64,000 nt of DNA, from the NCBI GenBank assembly GCA_001898075.1, contig MKSD01000001.1, positions 796,108 through 860,107 of the forward strand, in the 5' to 3' direction. The notes beneath the pieces were generated by a model. It worked only from the letters and a program-made list of their open reading frames with translations, ran no database searches and was not told where the DNA came from. Made by a program: the position numbers and the translations under genes. Origin of the DNA: Alphaproteobacteria bacterium 40-19. GTDB taxonomy: Bacteria > Pseudomonadota > Alphaproteobacteria > Holosporales > Holosporaceae. Positions 28,809 through 38,027 of the stretch are shown here, piece after piece (within the stretch, counting starts at the first letter, position 1; each line of letters starts with the position of its first letter).

Positions 28809-30029
28809 ATGAAATTGACTCTAAAAAATATTGTCTCGGTGTTGTTTTTGGCGACCTCTTCTGTTCAAGCGGTGCGGTTAGAAGTGAAGAGTAGCTCGCT
28901 TTGGACAAAGTTTCGTCGCTGGGCCCGGCGGGTTTTTTCTCCTGCTTTTTTTGCTTTGGCGAATTTGGTTCCAGGACGTGTTCATTCAGTACAATTAGAG
29001 GTGGGCGTTCCTGAGGGGAGTGAGGAAAAAGAAGCTTTCAGTTTTAAGGCTGGTCCTGATCCTATGTTAGAGGAAGGCAGTATCTTGCCTGCTGGTATAG
29101 AGGGCTGTCAGGCAATGAGAATTGAAGATTTATATTCTAGTCACCAAGATCGTTGGCTAAAAGTTATCGAGCATATGAAAGCTAGGGAGCTTTCTTTTCC
29201 AATATTATCTTTTGATCCCAAAGCAGAGTCCTTGAATGGTTTAAACCAGCTTTTATCATTTATTTCAGATAAACCTCAGGTTCAAGTGCAATGTTTTCAA
29301 GAAAATGTAACACGTCATTTTGATTTTAAGAATTGTTTTTGGGGGAGCCTGTTGGCCAAAGGACCTAATTTGTGCGTAGAAAAATGTTCTGTCTTCTTGG
29401 ATGATTTTTTTGATAGAGCTCCTGTCCGCACAGATTATTTGGTAAGTTTTTCCGATTGTGAGTTTACTGGTACTGATCTTTATCCTTTAATGTGCTTAAA
29501 AGGATTTGGACGAGATCGTAAGGGGAGCCTAGAATTTTGGTCAGAGCAAAAAGAAAAGGATTCCGAAATTCTTTTTGGGTTGCGAGGAAATTTTTTACCC
29601 CTTAAAGAAGAGGTCAAAATTGCTATTTTAGATAAAAAAAACCCTCAACTCTTTCTGCGTTTTGATTTTACAAAAAAGAAAATTTTGTTAAATATTCCGA
29701 TGTTAGCTAAGATGATGCTGAAAGAGCTGGGCAATATTTCTGTTATCAATCAAGAGGCCATGAATCTGTTTTCTAAGCTTAGTAAGCGGTTAGATTTAAC
29801 AACAGAGCAACGTAAAATGCTGTCTGATCTTTTATCTAAAAAAGATAAAAATGAAAACAAGACTTTTGAAAGTATTCGCAATAAGTTTTTGGAAGTTTTT
29901 GAAAAGGATAAGCAGCTTCAGAATACATCGTCTCTAAATTCAGATTTTGACGATCGACGTTCTGTGTATTCAAAAGTTCCTTTAAAAAACACTATTAAGG
30001 AAGATTCAGATCATTCTCAAGATCTTTAA
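28809..30029 (+). CDS. exported protein of unknown function
   Basis: 406 residues from the ATG at 28809 (a TTG at 28794 is also open). The N-terminus is a typical Sec signal (MKLTLKNIVSVLFLATSSVQA, cut after VQA). The body has no recognised domain. Its Cys-rich middle (VQVQCFQENV, KNCFWGS, PNLCVEKCSVFLDD, SDCEF) may form disulfides or a beta-helix-like fold, and a charged helical C-terminus runs from about 310. It is flanked by tgt and a bidirectional terminator. A surface or secreted protein is likely; host-interaction roles are speculation. Confidence 0.6.
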   Translation: MKLTLKNIVSVLFLATSSVQAVRLEVKSSSLWTKFRRWARRVFSPAFFALANLVPGRVHSVQLEVGVPEGSEEKEAFSFKAGPDPMLEEGSILPAGIEGCQAMRIEDLYSSHQDRWLKVIEHMKARELSFPILSFDPKAESLNGLNQLLSFISDKPQVQVQCFQENVTRHFDFKNCFWGSLLAKGPNLCVEKCSVFLDDFFDRAPVRTDYLVSFSDCEFTGTDLYPLMCLKGFGRDRKGSLEFWSEQKEKDSEILFGLRGNFLPLKEEVKIAILDKKNPQLFLRFDFTKKKILLNIPMLAKMMLKELGNISVINQEAMNLFSKLSKRLDLTTEQRKMLSDLLSKKDKNENKTFESIRNKFLEVFEKDKQLQNTSSLNSDFDDRRSVYSKVPLKNTIKEDSDHSQDL

Positions 30030-30040
30030 GATAAGGCAGA

Positions 30041-30067
30041 AAGCCCCCAAAAAAGGGGGCTTTTTAG
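30041..30067. terminator. bidirectional terminator between convergent genes
   Basis: AAGCCCCC, a short A-rich loop and GGGGGCTT form an 8-bp stem at about 30041-30063 with T on the plus-strand side and A (thus T on the minus strand) on the other. It serves the exported protein gene and possibly alaS, whose end it touches. Confidence 0.8.
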
Positions 30068-32625
30068 ATCCCCTTTAAAATCTTTAATAGATCTTCGTAA
30101 CCACCATTCCAAGGACCCTGGGACATATCAGCTTTTCCCCCTCCTTTGCGGGGTAGGCCTGATTTTTCATAGCACTTTTCTAAAATGCTTACCGCAGAGC
30201 GCAGGGGATTCTGGCTGCTGACAATAAGGCTCTGTTTGCCTTCCAAATCGCACAAAGCGATGCAAACTCCTTTTTGGGACATTTCTTTTTGCAGATGGCT
30301 TAAAGCTTGTTTGGCTTCTAGTGTGGTGCCCCTTTGAATGAAAGTAGCCCAAAGTGTCGCAGAAATCTTATCAAGGCGCTTTAACGGAAGCGCAGCTTTT
30401 TTGGGTCTTTCAGCTAGGAGGTTTTGAGCTTTTTCTAAAATTCCTTCTACAGGGACTTTTAAAAGAGAGGCCAAGGCTCGTTGTTCTTGGGCCAAGGCTT
30501 GAAAAAGCTCCAAGGCTTTTTGTCCGGTTAAGGCTTCTATGCGCCGTACACCGCAGGCTACGCTGCCTTGACTGATGATTTTAAACAGTCCAATATCGCC
30601 TGTACGCTGAACATGGGTGCCCCCACAAAACTCAACCGAGCACGGATCTTGTGTATCATTAAACATAGACACCACTCGAACTTCTGCATCATATTTTTCC
30701 CCAAATAACGCAATAGCACCTTGCTGGAGAGCTGTTTCTTTGCCCATGACTTGTACTTGAACGTCTTGATTCAGACGAATTTTTTCATTCACCCAATTTT
30801 CTATTTCTTGAAGTGTGGCAGAATTCAGGGATTCACAGTGCGTAAAATCAAAACGCAGACGTTGAGAACAGACTGACGATCCACATTGAGTTACATGAGG
30901 GCCCAAAATATGACGTAGCGCACTGTGCAATAAATGGGTGGCCGAATGGTTGGCTTGAACAAGACGTCTTTTGCTTTTATCTATATTTAAGATGATATTT
31001 TGTCCTACTTCTAAGGCACCGTGGGTGACCTCTCCATGATGGACAAACAGGTGGCCTTTTTTTTCTGTGCCAGAAATTTTCATCTTCCCCCCGGGGCCTA
31101 GAATCCAACCACTGTCGCCAACTTGTCCACCGCCTTGAGCGTAAAAAGAAGTTTGATCGGTCACCAACATCCCGGTCCCTGTTAAACAAGTGCGGGGTCC
31201 GTCTGGACCGACCAGAGCCAAGACCTGTCCTTCTGTTTCGCTTTCTTTATACCCTTGGAATAAAGTAGGGGGATATTGCTGATTCAAAGAACTCCACAGA
31301 TCTTCCAATCCGCTTTCCCCTGATCCGACCCAGGCCTCTTTGGACAGCTTTTTTTGACGGTCCAAGCAGACTTGAAATTGATCTTGGTCTAAAGGAATAT
31401 GATTTTCTTGTAACACATCTTTGATGAGGTCCAAAGGAACTCCGTGGGTATCGTACAAACAAAAAGCTTTTTCCCCGGAAAATGGACCTTCTAAGTGCTG
31501 CTTTAGGGCTTGATCAATCAAGGTGATGCCTTTATCTAAAATACTTTCAAAGCGCTCCCCTTCCTGAGCCAAAGTTAAAACCATCAAATCCTGAGCTTGA
31601 GATAGTTCCTGGTAAGGATATTTCATTAGCTCTATAAAATGAGGAACCATGCGGGCTAGATGATGGGGATTACCTTTCAAAAAATGAACGAATCGTAAAG
31701 CTCTGCGGATAATACGGCGCAACACATAGCCGCGGCCTTCATTGCTGGGTAAAATGCCTTCAGCAATCAAAAAGCCTGCGCTGCGTAAATGATCAGCAAT
31801 AATACGATGGGCCACTTGTTCTTTTTCCTGAAGAGGGTTTTGACCCGTTAATTGGCAAGAGTACTGGATCAGATCCCCAAGAATGTCTGTTTGAAAATTA
31901 TCACACGTGCCTTGCAAAACCGCGGTCAAACGTTCCAAACCCATTCCTGTATCTACACACGGTTTGGGCAGGGGGATCTTACGGCCATCGCTTAAGGTTT
32001 CAAACTGCATGAACACCAAGTTCCACAATTCAACGTAACGATCTCCCTCTTGTTCTGGGGTTCCTGGAAGGCCACCTGGAATATGAGGACCATGGTCGTA
32101 AAAAATTTCAGAACAGGGACCGCAAGGGCCTGTATCGCCCATAGACCAAAAATTATCACTGCTGGCAATTTTTAGGATCCTTTCTTCAGGTAAGCCTGCG
32201 ATTTTTTGCCAAAGTCTGGCAGCTTCTTGATCTGTGTGATAAACCGTTACCCACAGGCGCTCTTGGGGCAGTTCTAGAATCTTGGTTAAAAAGTGCCAAG
32301 CATACTGGATTGCTTCTTCTTTAAAATAATCTCCAAAAGAAAAATTTCCCAGCATTTCAAAAAAAGTTTGGTGACGATAGGTATAGCCCACTTGATCCAG
32401 ATCATTGTGTTTTCCTCCGGCTCTTAGACACTTTTGGATACTGACTGCTTTAGGGTACAAAGGAGTCTGTTTACCGGTGAAGAAGTCTTTGAATTGCACC
32501 ATTCCTGCGCTGGTGAATAAAAGAGAAGGATCGTTCCGGGGAATCAGTCCCGAAGAAGGCACAAGGGTGTGATCTTTGCTTTGAAAAAAATCTAAAAATG
32601 CGTGACGGATAGAAGTGCTTTTCAT
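30064..32625 (-). CDS. alaS: alanyl-tRNA synthetase
   Basis: Charges tRNA-Ala. 853 residues from the ATG at 32625, chosen because the protein then starts MKSTSIRHAFLDFFQSKDHT like its relatives; the frame is open to 32664. Catalytic class II motifs are visible (PSSGLIPRNDPSLLFTSAGM, and the GMGLERL motif 3), as are the editing-domain metal ligands (HSATHLLH and CGGTH) and the C-terminal C-Ala domain (AALPLKRLDKIS onward). Length is in the normal 850-880 range. The stop lies within the terminator shared with the convergent gene. Confidence 0.96.
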   Translation of the reverse strand: MKSTSIRHAFLDFFQSKDHTLVPSSGLIPRNDPSLLFTSAGMVQFKDFFTGKQTPLYPKAVSIQKCLRAGGKHNDLDQVGYTYRHQTFFEMLGNFSFGDYFKEEAIQYAWHFLTKILELPQERLWVTVYHTDQEAARLWQKIAGLPEERILKIASSDNFWSMGDTGPCGPCSEIFYDHGPHIPGGLPGTPEQEGDRYVELWNLVFMQFETLSDGRKIPLPKPCVDTGMGLERLTAVLQGTCDNFQTDILGDLIQYSCQLTGQNPLQEKEQVAHRIIADHLRSAGFLIAEGILPSNEGRGYVLRRIIRRALRFVHFLKGNPHHLARMVPHFIELMKYPYQELSQAQDLMVLTLAQEGERFESILDKGITLIDQALKQHLEGPFSGEKAFCLYDTHGVPLDLIKDVLQENHIPLDQDQFQVCLDRQKKLSKEAWVGSGESGLEDLWSSLNQQYPPTLFQGYKESETEGQVLALVGPDGPRTCLTGTGMLVTDQTSFYAQGGGQVGDSGWILGPGGKMKISGTEKKGHLFVHHGEVTHGALEVGQNIILNIDKSKRRLVQANHSATHLLHSALRHILGPHVTQCGSSVCSQRLRFDFTHCESLNSATLQEIENWVNEKIRLNQDVQVQVMGKETALQQGAIALFGEKYDAEVRVVSMFNDTQDPCSVEFCGGTHVQRTGDIGLFKIISQGSVACGVRRIEALTGQKALELFQALAQEQRALASLLKVPVEGILEKAQNLLAERPKKAALPLKRLDKISATLWATFIQRGTTLEAKQALSHLQKEMSQKGVCIALCDLEGKQSLIVSSQNPLRSAVSILEKCYEKSGLPRKGGGKADMSQGPWNGGYEDLLKILKGI

Positions 32626-32746
32626 GAACAGAAATCGGAACAGAATTGTTCCATTGTAACACACAAGAGCTTAAAATAAGACACTATCTTAAGAAAACAA
32701 AAAATAGAGTGTTTATTGTAAAATTTTAAGCCTATCTTTTTTATTT

Positions 32747-34342
32747 TTAACGTAATAAAGGGTCTTCTAGCGCCAGAAAGCTGACAACTTTTTCCACGAT
32801 ACGCCGTGCCAGAGGGGCTGCCACCCATCCTGCTGTAGCAAAATGATGGGTTTTGGCGCTGGGTTTTGCCTGATCAACTGTGACCAAAAGAACATATTTG
32901 GGCTTATGAATTGGAAAAATGACTACGCAGGACGTTCGGTTGTTATTTTTTTGATAACGACGTCCCACCAGCATATTGGCCGTTCCTGTTTTAGCACCTA
33001 CTTTACAGTACGAGGTGCCTGCATTTTTGGCTTGTCCTTCTAAAACAGCTTTTTCTAAAAGATGGATTAAACTTTGGGAAATTTTAGGATCCATGCACAA
33101 AGCCGGAGAGGATTGGGTTGTGGTTGGTTTCTTAAGTAAAGTCAGAGGTTGGTAGAACCCGGTAATCAGCATCTGAAGACTTTGAATAATATGCAAAGGG
33201 GTAATTGCAAAACCATAGCCATAACTGGCGGTGATGGATTGAGCCTGAGACCAACGAGCAGGCATTAAAGGGCGGGCAAATTCTGGCAATTCGGTTCGTA
33301 CGGGATGAAAAAAACCTATTTTTTTAAAAAAGGCCAGCTGTTTTTGGCCTCCCACAGCCAGGGCCATTTTACCATTTACGATATTAGAAGAATATAAAAA
33401 GCCTTCTGCTACGCTCATAGGGCGGTTTTGGCCGCGAAAATCTGTAACCAAAAAACGACCAATAGACAGGGGTTTAGAAGCATCAAAAATAGTACTCAAT
33501 GTTCCTTGATTGGAGTCTAAAAACAGGGCCACGTTATGGATTTTTAAAATAGATCCAAATTCATAGACTCCGCTGGTATTACGATTAAAAAAAGCCAAAG
33601 GGTTAGAACAAGGGGACTGGGGATCGAAATCTGGCAACGAGACCATGGCTAAGATTTCTCCGGTTTGAAGATTAGCCAAGATCGCATTGCCTGCTGTAGC
33701 CTGATATTCTTGCAGCCATTGTTCCATTTCATGGCGCAGAGCATTTTGTAGGCGGACGTCAACGGATAAATGGATACTTTGGCCAGAAATTTTAAGTTTA
33801 TGATTCAAAGATTTTTCTATTCCACTGATGCCTTCTTGCTCGCTGTCTGTAAGGCCTAAAATATGACAACACAAAGAACCGTAAGGATAAACGCGTTTTT
33901 GTTCTTCAATAAACTCTAGGCCTTCAATACCTAAAGCTTGTACTTTCATTTTATCTGCCGGAGACAACTTGCGTGCTAGCCAAGTAAATTTTTTGGGACT
34001 GGAAAGTTTTTTTAAAAGATCTGTCTGAGAAAGAAAGGGTAAGGTTTGATGAATCTCTAAAGCTGTTTGAGTTTTGTTCTTCACTATTCCTAGTCTAGCC
34101 CCTAAAGAAAAAGCAGGAACACTGCTGGCTAACAACAGTCCATGACGGTCTAATATGGGAGATCGGAAAATACAGTCTTTTTCTAAGGTTCCCGATCGCA
34201 GATCCAGGTATCCCAGACTGACCCAGCTTAAGCGTATAATAATGGTTAGAAAACCTAGGGATAGGAAATAGATGACGATTTTCATGCGAAAAGACAGCAG
34301 AGACTTAGCGTCGTAATCACAGTCCAAAAAATCGCGAAACAT
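32747..34342 (-). CDS. ftsI: division-type peptidoglycan transpeptidase (FtsI/PBP3 class)
   Basis: 531 residues, class B penicillin-binding protein. A cytoplasmic tail and one membrane segment (about 22-42) are followed by the dimerisation/pedestal domain (RSPILDRHGLLLASSVPAF) and the transpeptidase domain with SxxK as EFGSILK (FtsI usually has GSTMK), SxN as YSSN and KTGT as GAKTGTANM. All three active motifs are present. It cross-links septal peptidoglycan and fits the presence of dapD and dapE. It is outside the usual mra/fts cluster. An elongation-type PBP2 is less likely given length and pedestal motifs. Confidence 0.85.
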   Translation of the reverse strand: MFRDFLDCDYDAKSLLSFRMKIVIYFLSLGFLTIIIRLSWVSLGYLDLRSGTLEKDCIFRSPILDRHGLLLASSVPAFSLGARLGIVKNKTQTALEIHQTLPFLSQTDLLKKLSSPKKFTWLARKLSPADKMKVQALGIEGLEFIEEQKRVYPYGSLCCHILGLTDSEQEGISGIEKSLNHKLKISGQSIHLSVDVRLQNALRHEMEQWLQEYQATAGNAILANLQTGEILAMVSLPDFDPQSPCSNPLAFFNRNTSGVYEFGSILKIHNVALFLDSNQGTLSTIFDASKPLSIGRFLVTDFRGQNRPMSVAEGFLYSSNIVNGKMALAVGGQKQLAFFKKIGFFHPVRTELPEFARPLMPARWSQAQSITASYGYGFAITPLHIIQSLQMLITGFYQPLTLLKKPTTTQSSPALCMDPKISQSLIHLLEKAVLEGQAKNAGTSYCKVGAKTGTANMLVGRRYQKNNNRTSCVVIFPIHKPKYVLLVTVDQAKPSAKTHHFATAGWVAAPLARRIVEKVVSFLALEDPLLR

Positions 34343-34371
34343 AAAAAGTTGTTTTCCTTAGTTTTTAAAAC

Positions 34372-34445
34372 TCGGAGTGGCGGGATTTGAACCCACGGCC
34401 CCCACACCCCCAGCGTGGTGCGCTACCAGGCTGCGCTACACTCCG
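34372..34445 (-). tRNA. tRNA-Pro(GGG)
   Basis: Cloverleaf on the minus strand: acceptor CGGAGTG/CACTCCG, D-arm AGCGCAGCCTGGTAGCGC, anticodon loop CTGGGGG with anticodon GGG, T-arm GTGGGTTCAAATCCCGC. The C1-G72 pair is typical of tRNA-Pro. CCA is not encoded. Confidence 0.95.
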
Positions 34446-34498
34446 TTTGTGAAATTCTAATGGATAAGTATTTTTAACGCAAGATTGAGGTCCAAAAA

Positions 34499-35488
34499 TC
34501 AAGACTCTTTCTTGGAGGCGTCAGAGTTGCGGCTAAAATAATTTTTTACTTTCTCTGTTTGTTCTTTTAAACAATTTATTGCTTTCTCTTTCCATTCCTT
34601 TAGTTTTTGACAACAGTATTGTTGAGTAAGGTTTCCAGGGGAGGTTTGGGCTATCTCTTCGATGAGGGCCTGGCTGGAGGAACTGTTGGAAGAGGCGTTT
34701 TCTTCTGAAATTTTGACCTCAAGCAGTGGTTTTTCTTCGTGTTCTGAAGAGCTTTCGGATTCGGCCTCTTTTGGTTCTTTTATTTTTTCTTTGAATCTTC
34801 TGTTTTTTGATAGCTTTTGCAGATCATCAAAGGGGTTTTTATATTGTCGTTGATATTCTGTTTTTGCTTCTTTAGGAACCGAACGAGTTGTTTTCTGGGG
34901 ATTTGTTGTCTCACGCAACTGCTTTTCATCCAAGATCGGATAAAAGGAGTGGTACCCGTTTTCTTGTAATTTAACTTGAACCTGGTTGTAGGGGCCTTGG
35001 TACCATTGTTTTTTATAAAAATCAAATGTATATCCTGTTCCAAAGTACTGGCCTGGTTTAGGGTTATCCAGTGTTATGAGGTAGTTATTTCGTCCGTTAA
35101 CCTGGATGGATTCAACGTTCTGGGGATCGCAAAATTTTTCTATTAGCGTTGTGATGCTCTGTTTGTTCCGCGTAGGATCATCGAGGTTCTCTTTTAGGCC
35201 AAAAGAGCTTGTGATTTCTTTTTCTTCCGTTTTACCTGAGCCGCGGAATAAGTTATTTTCGGGTGAAGCAAAAAGATGGGCATATAAACGATGCTTTACA
35301 GAAATTTCCTGATAATTCAAGAGACTATTCTTAACTTTTTTTAAAGTTTCAAGCGCCCCTTTGACGTCTTCAGTCCATTGTTTGTTTGCCAAAGAAGTTG
35401 CTTGGGCATCTGCCGTTAAAAGGATGATCCCCCATGCTGCTGCATAAAATTTATTCACTGTTTTTAAGGCTAGAAGATGTTCTTTCAC
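34499..35488 (-). CDS. exported protein with acidic, serine-rich region, unknown function
   Basis: 329 residues. The N-terminus (residues 1-30, KTVNKFYAAAWGIILLTADAQA) looks like a signal peptide cut after AQA. The middle (about 100-190) is Tyr/Asn/Gly-rich (GRNNYLITLDNPKPGQYFGTGYTFDFYKKQWYQGP) and may be a small beta domain. Residues about 235-275 are low-complexity Glu/Ser, followed by a helical, Lys-rich C-terminus. No family recognised. A second exported orphan lies just downstream of its own promoter region, and the GC content is like that of the neighbours. Confidence 0.6.
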   Translation of the reverse strand: MKEHLLALKTVNKFYAAAWGIILLTADAQATSLANKQWTEDVKGALETLKKVKNSLLNYQEISVKHRLYAHLFASPENNLFRGSGKTEEKEITSSFGLKENLDDPTRNKQSITTLIEKFCDPQNVESIQVNGRNNYLITLDNPKPGQYFGTGYTFDFYKKQWYQGPYNQVQVKLQENGYHSFYPILDEKQLRETTNPQKTTRSVPKEAKTEYQRQYKNPFDDLQKLSKNRRFKEKIKEPKEAESESSSEHEEKPLLEVKISEENASSNSSSSQALIEEIAQTSPGNLTQQYCCQKLKEWKEKAINCLKEQTEKVKNYFSRNSDASKKES

Positions 35489-35532
35489 GATAACCTTTTA
35501 AAGAGAAAAAACAGTGAATCATAAAGTAAATG

Positions 35533-36153
35533 TTATTTTTCTTCCTGATCCCAGAAAATAGGATACCCGGACAGAGATATTTCCAGATCCTCCTTCTTCA
35601 CGCGAACAATAGTCTCGGCTATTTTTCCTACAACATTTCCATAGCCAATCCATTCTCCTATCTGATAATCGCCCTGTCGTTCTTGAACACTCCAAAGAGT
35701 TTGCTTTTTTGCATCCGGTGGCACACCGCCGTCCTGCCCCAAAAGGCTGATATCTTTTTCCCACAGATTTGTAAAACGCTCTAAAACCACAGACCGGACA
35801 TCTTTAAAAAGGTCTGGGTTAAAGTGGGGATTTTTCGCAAAATCTGGAATATAGCAGCCCATATGGTCTGACAGTGTCTCTTTCCAAAGATTTTTAGGAA
35901 GATCGTCCTTGATTTCTAGAGTTGTTAATTTGGAAGGAACAATGAGGTCATCTTGCACAGAAACGAAAAAGTCAAAAAAACCACTTTTGGCCAAGTTTTC
36001 CTGGTTTAAGGACTGAGGCAAATGCTGATGTAAGGGTTCTGGGGGTAAAGTTTTTTTTTCAGGAAAGAAATAGGATGAAACAGAAGACCACCATCCGGCG
36101 GAACACTGGGGGGAAGTTAATATTCCCAAGACAATGATAAAATGACGCAACAT
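35533..36153 (-). CDS. exported protein of unknown function
   Basis: 206 residues with a short signal peptide (MLRHFIIVLGILTSPQCSA, cut after CSA or SAG). The mature part is rich in Trp and Pro and contains PDFAKNPHFNPDLFKDV, VVLERFTNLWEKDISLL and a C-terminal VGKIAETIVRVKKEDLEISLSG strand pattern. No family recognised. It is 44 bases upstream of the other exported orphan gene on the same strand; they may form an operon. Confidence 0.6.
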   Translation of the reverse strand: MLRHFIIVLGILTSPQCSAGWWSSVSSYFFPEKKTLPPEPLHQHLPQSLNQENLAKSGFFDFFVSVQDDLIVPSKLTTLEIKDDLPKNLWKETLSDHMGCYIPDFAKNPHFNPDLFKDVRSVVLERFTNLWEKDISLLGQDGGVPPDAKKQTLWSVQERQGDYQIGEWIGYGNVVGKIAETIVRVKKEDLEISLSGYPIFWDQEEK

Positions 36154-36285
36154 AATTTTTTTCCTAAACTTTAAAAATTATGATTATTATAATAAATGTA
36201 TCAAAAAATGTCAAAAAAATCTACGGACATCTCGTCTTCTCTTGAAACAAGAAGCGGCCTACTGCACAATAAAAGCAAATGCTAA

Positions 36286-37584
36286 ATGTTGCAAGCAATG
36301 TCCGACCAAACCCAAATGGTTACTTTAGGGTGCCGATTAAACATTCATGAATCCCATGTGATGCAAGACTTAGCTACAAAAGCGGGTCTTGAAAAAGCCA
36401 TTATTGTTAATACATGTGCCGTGACCTCAGAAGCGGAGCGTCAAGCCCGGCAAACCATTCGTCGTTTGCGCAAAGACAATCCCGAAGCTTTTATCATTGT
36501 CACAGGATGTGCGGTTCAGTTGCGCCCCGAAGTCTTTGGTAAGATGCCGGAAGTCAATCGGGTCTTGGGCAACGACATTAAATTAAAAGCCTCTAGTTTT
36601 GCCAAAGATTTTCCTTACCGTGTGGCAGTGGGTCCCATCGAGCGACAAATTTCAGAAGATTTTCCGTTGCTAAAAAAATTTGAAGGAAAAACTCGGGCTT
36701 TTGTTCAGGTGCAAAATGGCTGTGACCACCGTTGTGCTTTTTGTAATATTCCTTTTGCCCGGGGGTCTAGTCGCAGTGTGCCCTTAGGGCTGGTGGTGCA
36801 GCAAGTGCAATGGTTGCATCAATCAGGAGTCAAAGAGGTTATTTTCACAGGGGTGGATTTGACGTCTTATGGTAAAGGGCTTCCAGGAGATCTGACTTTA
36901 GGGCGAATGCTGCGTCGGGTGTTGATGCAGGTACCGGCAATGGATCGCTTTCGTCTTTCGTCTTTGGACTCTATTGAAATTGATGAAGAGTTGTTTCATC
37001 TTTTAGCTCACGAACCGCGCCTCTTACCCCATTTACACCTCAGTCTTCAAGCGGGTAGCAACGCGATTTTAAAGGCTATGCGACGTCGTCACTTGCGGGA
37101 AGAGTCCATTGATTTTTGTAAAAGACTTTTAAAGGAGCGGCCTGATTATGCTTTGGGGGCGGATTTTATCGTTGGCTTCCCCGGGGAAACAGAAGAAATG
37201 TTCCAAGAAACGATGGATTTGGTGGACGAGTGTCGTCTGAGTCATCTTCATGTATTTCCTTTTTCTGCCAGACCTGGGACCTTGGCTTTTAAGATGGAAG
37301 ATAAGGTGCCGGGGCCGGTCATCAAAGAGCGTGCGGCGCGTTTGCGGCAAAAAGCTAAGCAAGCTTTGGATCAAAAGTTGGGGCAGTATCTTGGACAGCA
37401 GGTTGATATTTTGATGGAAGAAAACAATACAGGCTATACCAAGGATTTTTTACGCGTAGCGGTTCAAAATGCTGGTGCTTCGTCTTGTGTTCCAGGGCAA
37501 ATTCTTCGCGTAACCATTCAAGATCGGGCCCCTCAAGGCTTGGTGGGCATCTTGGATGAAACGGATACGCAAGGTTATGCCTAA
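36286..37584 (+). CDS. mtaB: tRNA t6A37 methylthiotransferase MtaB
   Basis: Radical-SAM enzyme adding methylthio to t6A at position 37 of ANN-decoding tRNAs. 432 residues; an N-terminal UPF0004 domain with Cys ligands (TLGCRLNIHES, NTCAVTSEAE, TGCAVQL), a radical-SAM CxxxCxxC (CDHRCAFCNIP) followed by ARGSSRS, then a C-terminal TRAM domain. The GCRLN form distinguishes MtaB from MiaB (GCQMN). The ATG at 36298 is an alternative start. Confidence 0.92.
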   Translation: MLQAMSDQTQMVTLGCRLNIHESHVMQDLATKAGLEKAIIVNTCAVTSEAERQARQTIRRLRKDNPEAFIIVTGCAVQLRPEVFGKMPEVNRVLGNDIKLKASSFAKDFPYRVAVGPIERQISEDFPLLKKFEGKTRAFVQVQNGCDHRCAFCNIPFARGSSRSVPLGLVVQQVQWLHQSGVKEVIFTGVDLTSYGKGLPGDLTLGRMLRRVLMQVPAMDRFRLSSLDSIEIDEELFHLLAHEPRLLPHLHLSLQAGSNAILKAMRRRHLREESIDFCKRLLKERPDYALGADFIVGFPGETEEMFQETMDLVDECRLSHLHVFPFSARPGTLAFKMEDKVPGPVIKERAARLRQKAKQALDQKLGQYLGQQVDILMEENNTGYTKDFLRVAVQNAGASSCVPGQILRVTIQDRAPQGLVGILDETDTQGYA

Positions 37585-37591
37585 GAAAAAC

Positions 37592-37939
37592 TTAACAAAG
37601 AGGATGACCTATGGGGATAGGGTGATCAGGTGAAAACAGACAAATAGCTCCAGCGTCGTCGTAGGCTCCTAGTAAAAGAAATTCCGATACAAATCCTGCA
37701 ATATTGCGAGGTCCTATATTGACGCAACCAATGACTTGCTTACCAGGCAGACCATCTGTCTGGTAGAGTCGGGTGATTTGAGCAGAGGTCTGTAAAATAC
37801 CTACCTTAGGGCCAAAGTCTACCCATACTTTGAAAGCAGGTTTTATCGTACGATCAAAATTTTCGGCTTTGATGACTGTGCCACACCTTATGTCTAACTT
37901 TTGAAAATCTTCAAAGGAGACCTCGATTTTTTTTTGCAT
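37592..37939 (-). CDS. csaA: CsaA-type tRNA-binding/chaperone-like protein
   Basis: 115 residues, a single EMAP/tRNA-binding OB-fold (KLDIRCGTVIKAENF, VWVDFGPKVGILQTSAQITRLY, GKQVIGCVNIGPRNIAGFVSEFLLLGAYD). The length and these motifs are those of CsaA, a small dimer reported as export-related chaperone and able to bind tRNA. It is convergent with mtaB, ending 7 bases from its stop. Confidence 0.85.
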   Translation of the reverse strand: MQKKIEVSFEDFQKLDIRCGTVIKAENFDRTIKPAFKVWVDFGPKVGILQTSAQITRLYQTDGLPGKQVIGCVNIGPRNIAGFVSEFLLLGAYDDAGAICLFSPDHPIPIGHPLC

Positions 37940-38027
37940 TGCAGTCTTTTAAATTTGAGCTTATTTTATAATAAAAGAGTCTTTAAATGATTACAAGACA
38001 ATACAGGGCCTGCATAAGGAACAAGAG

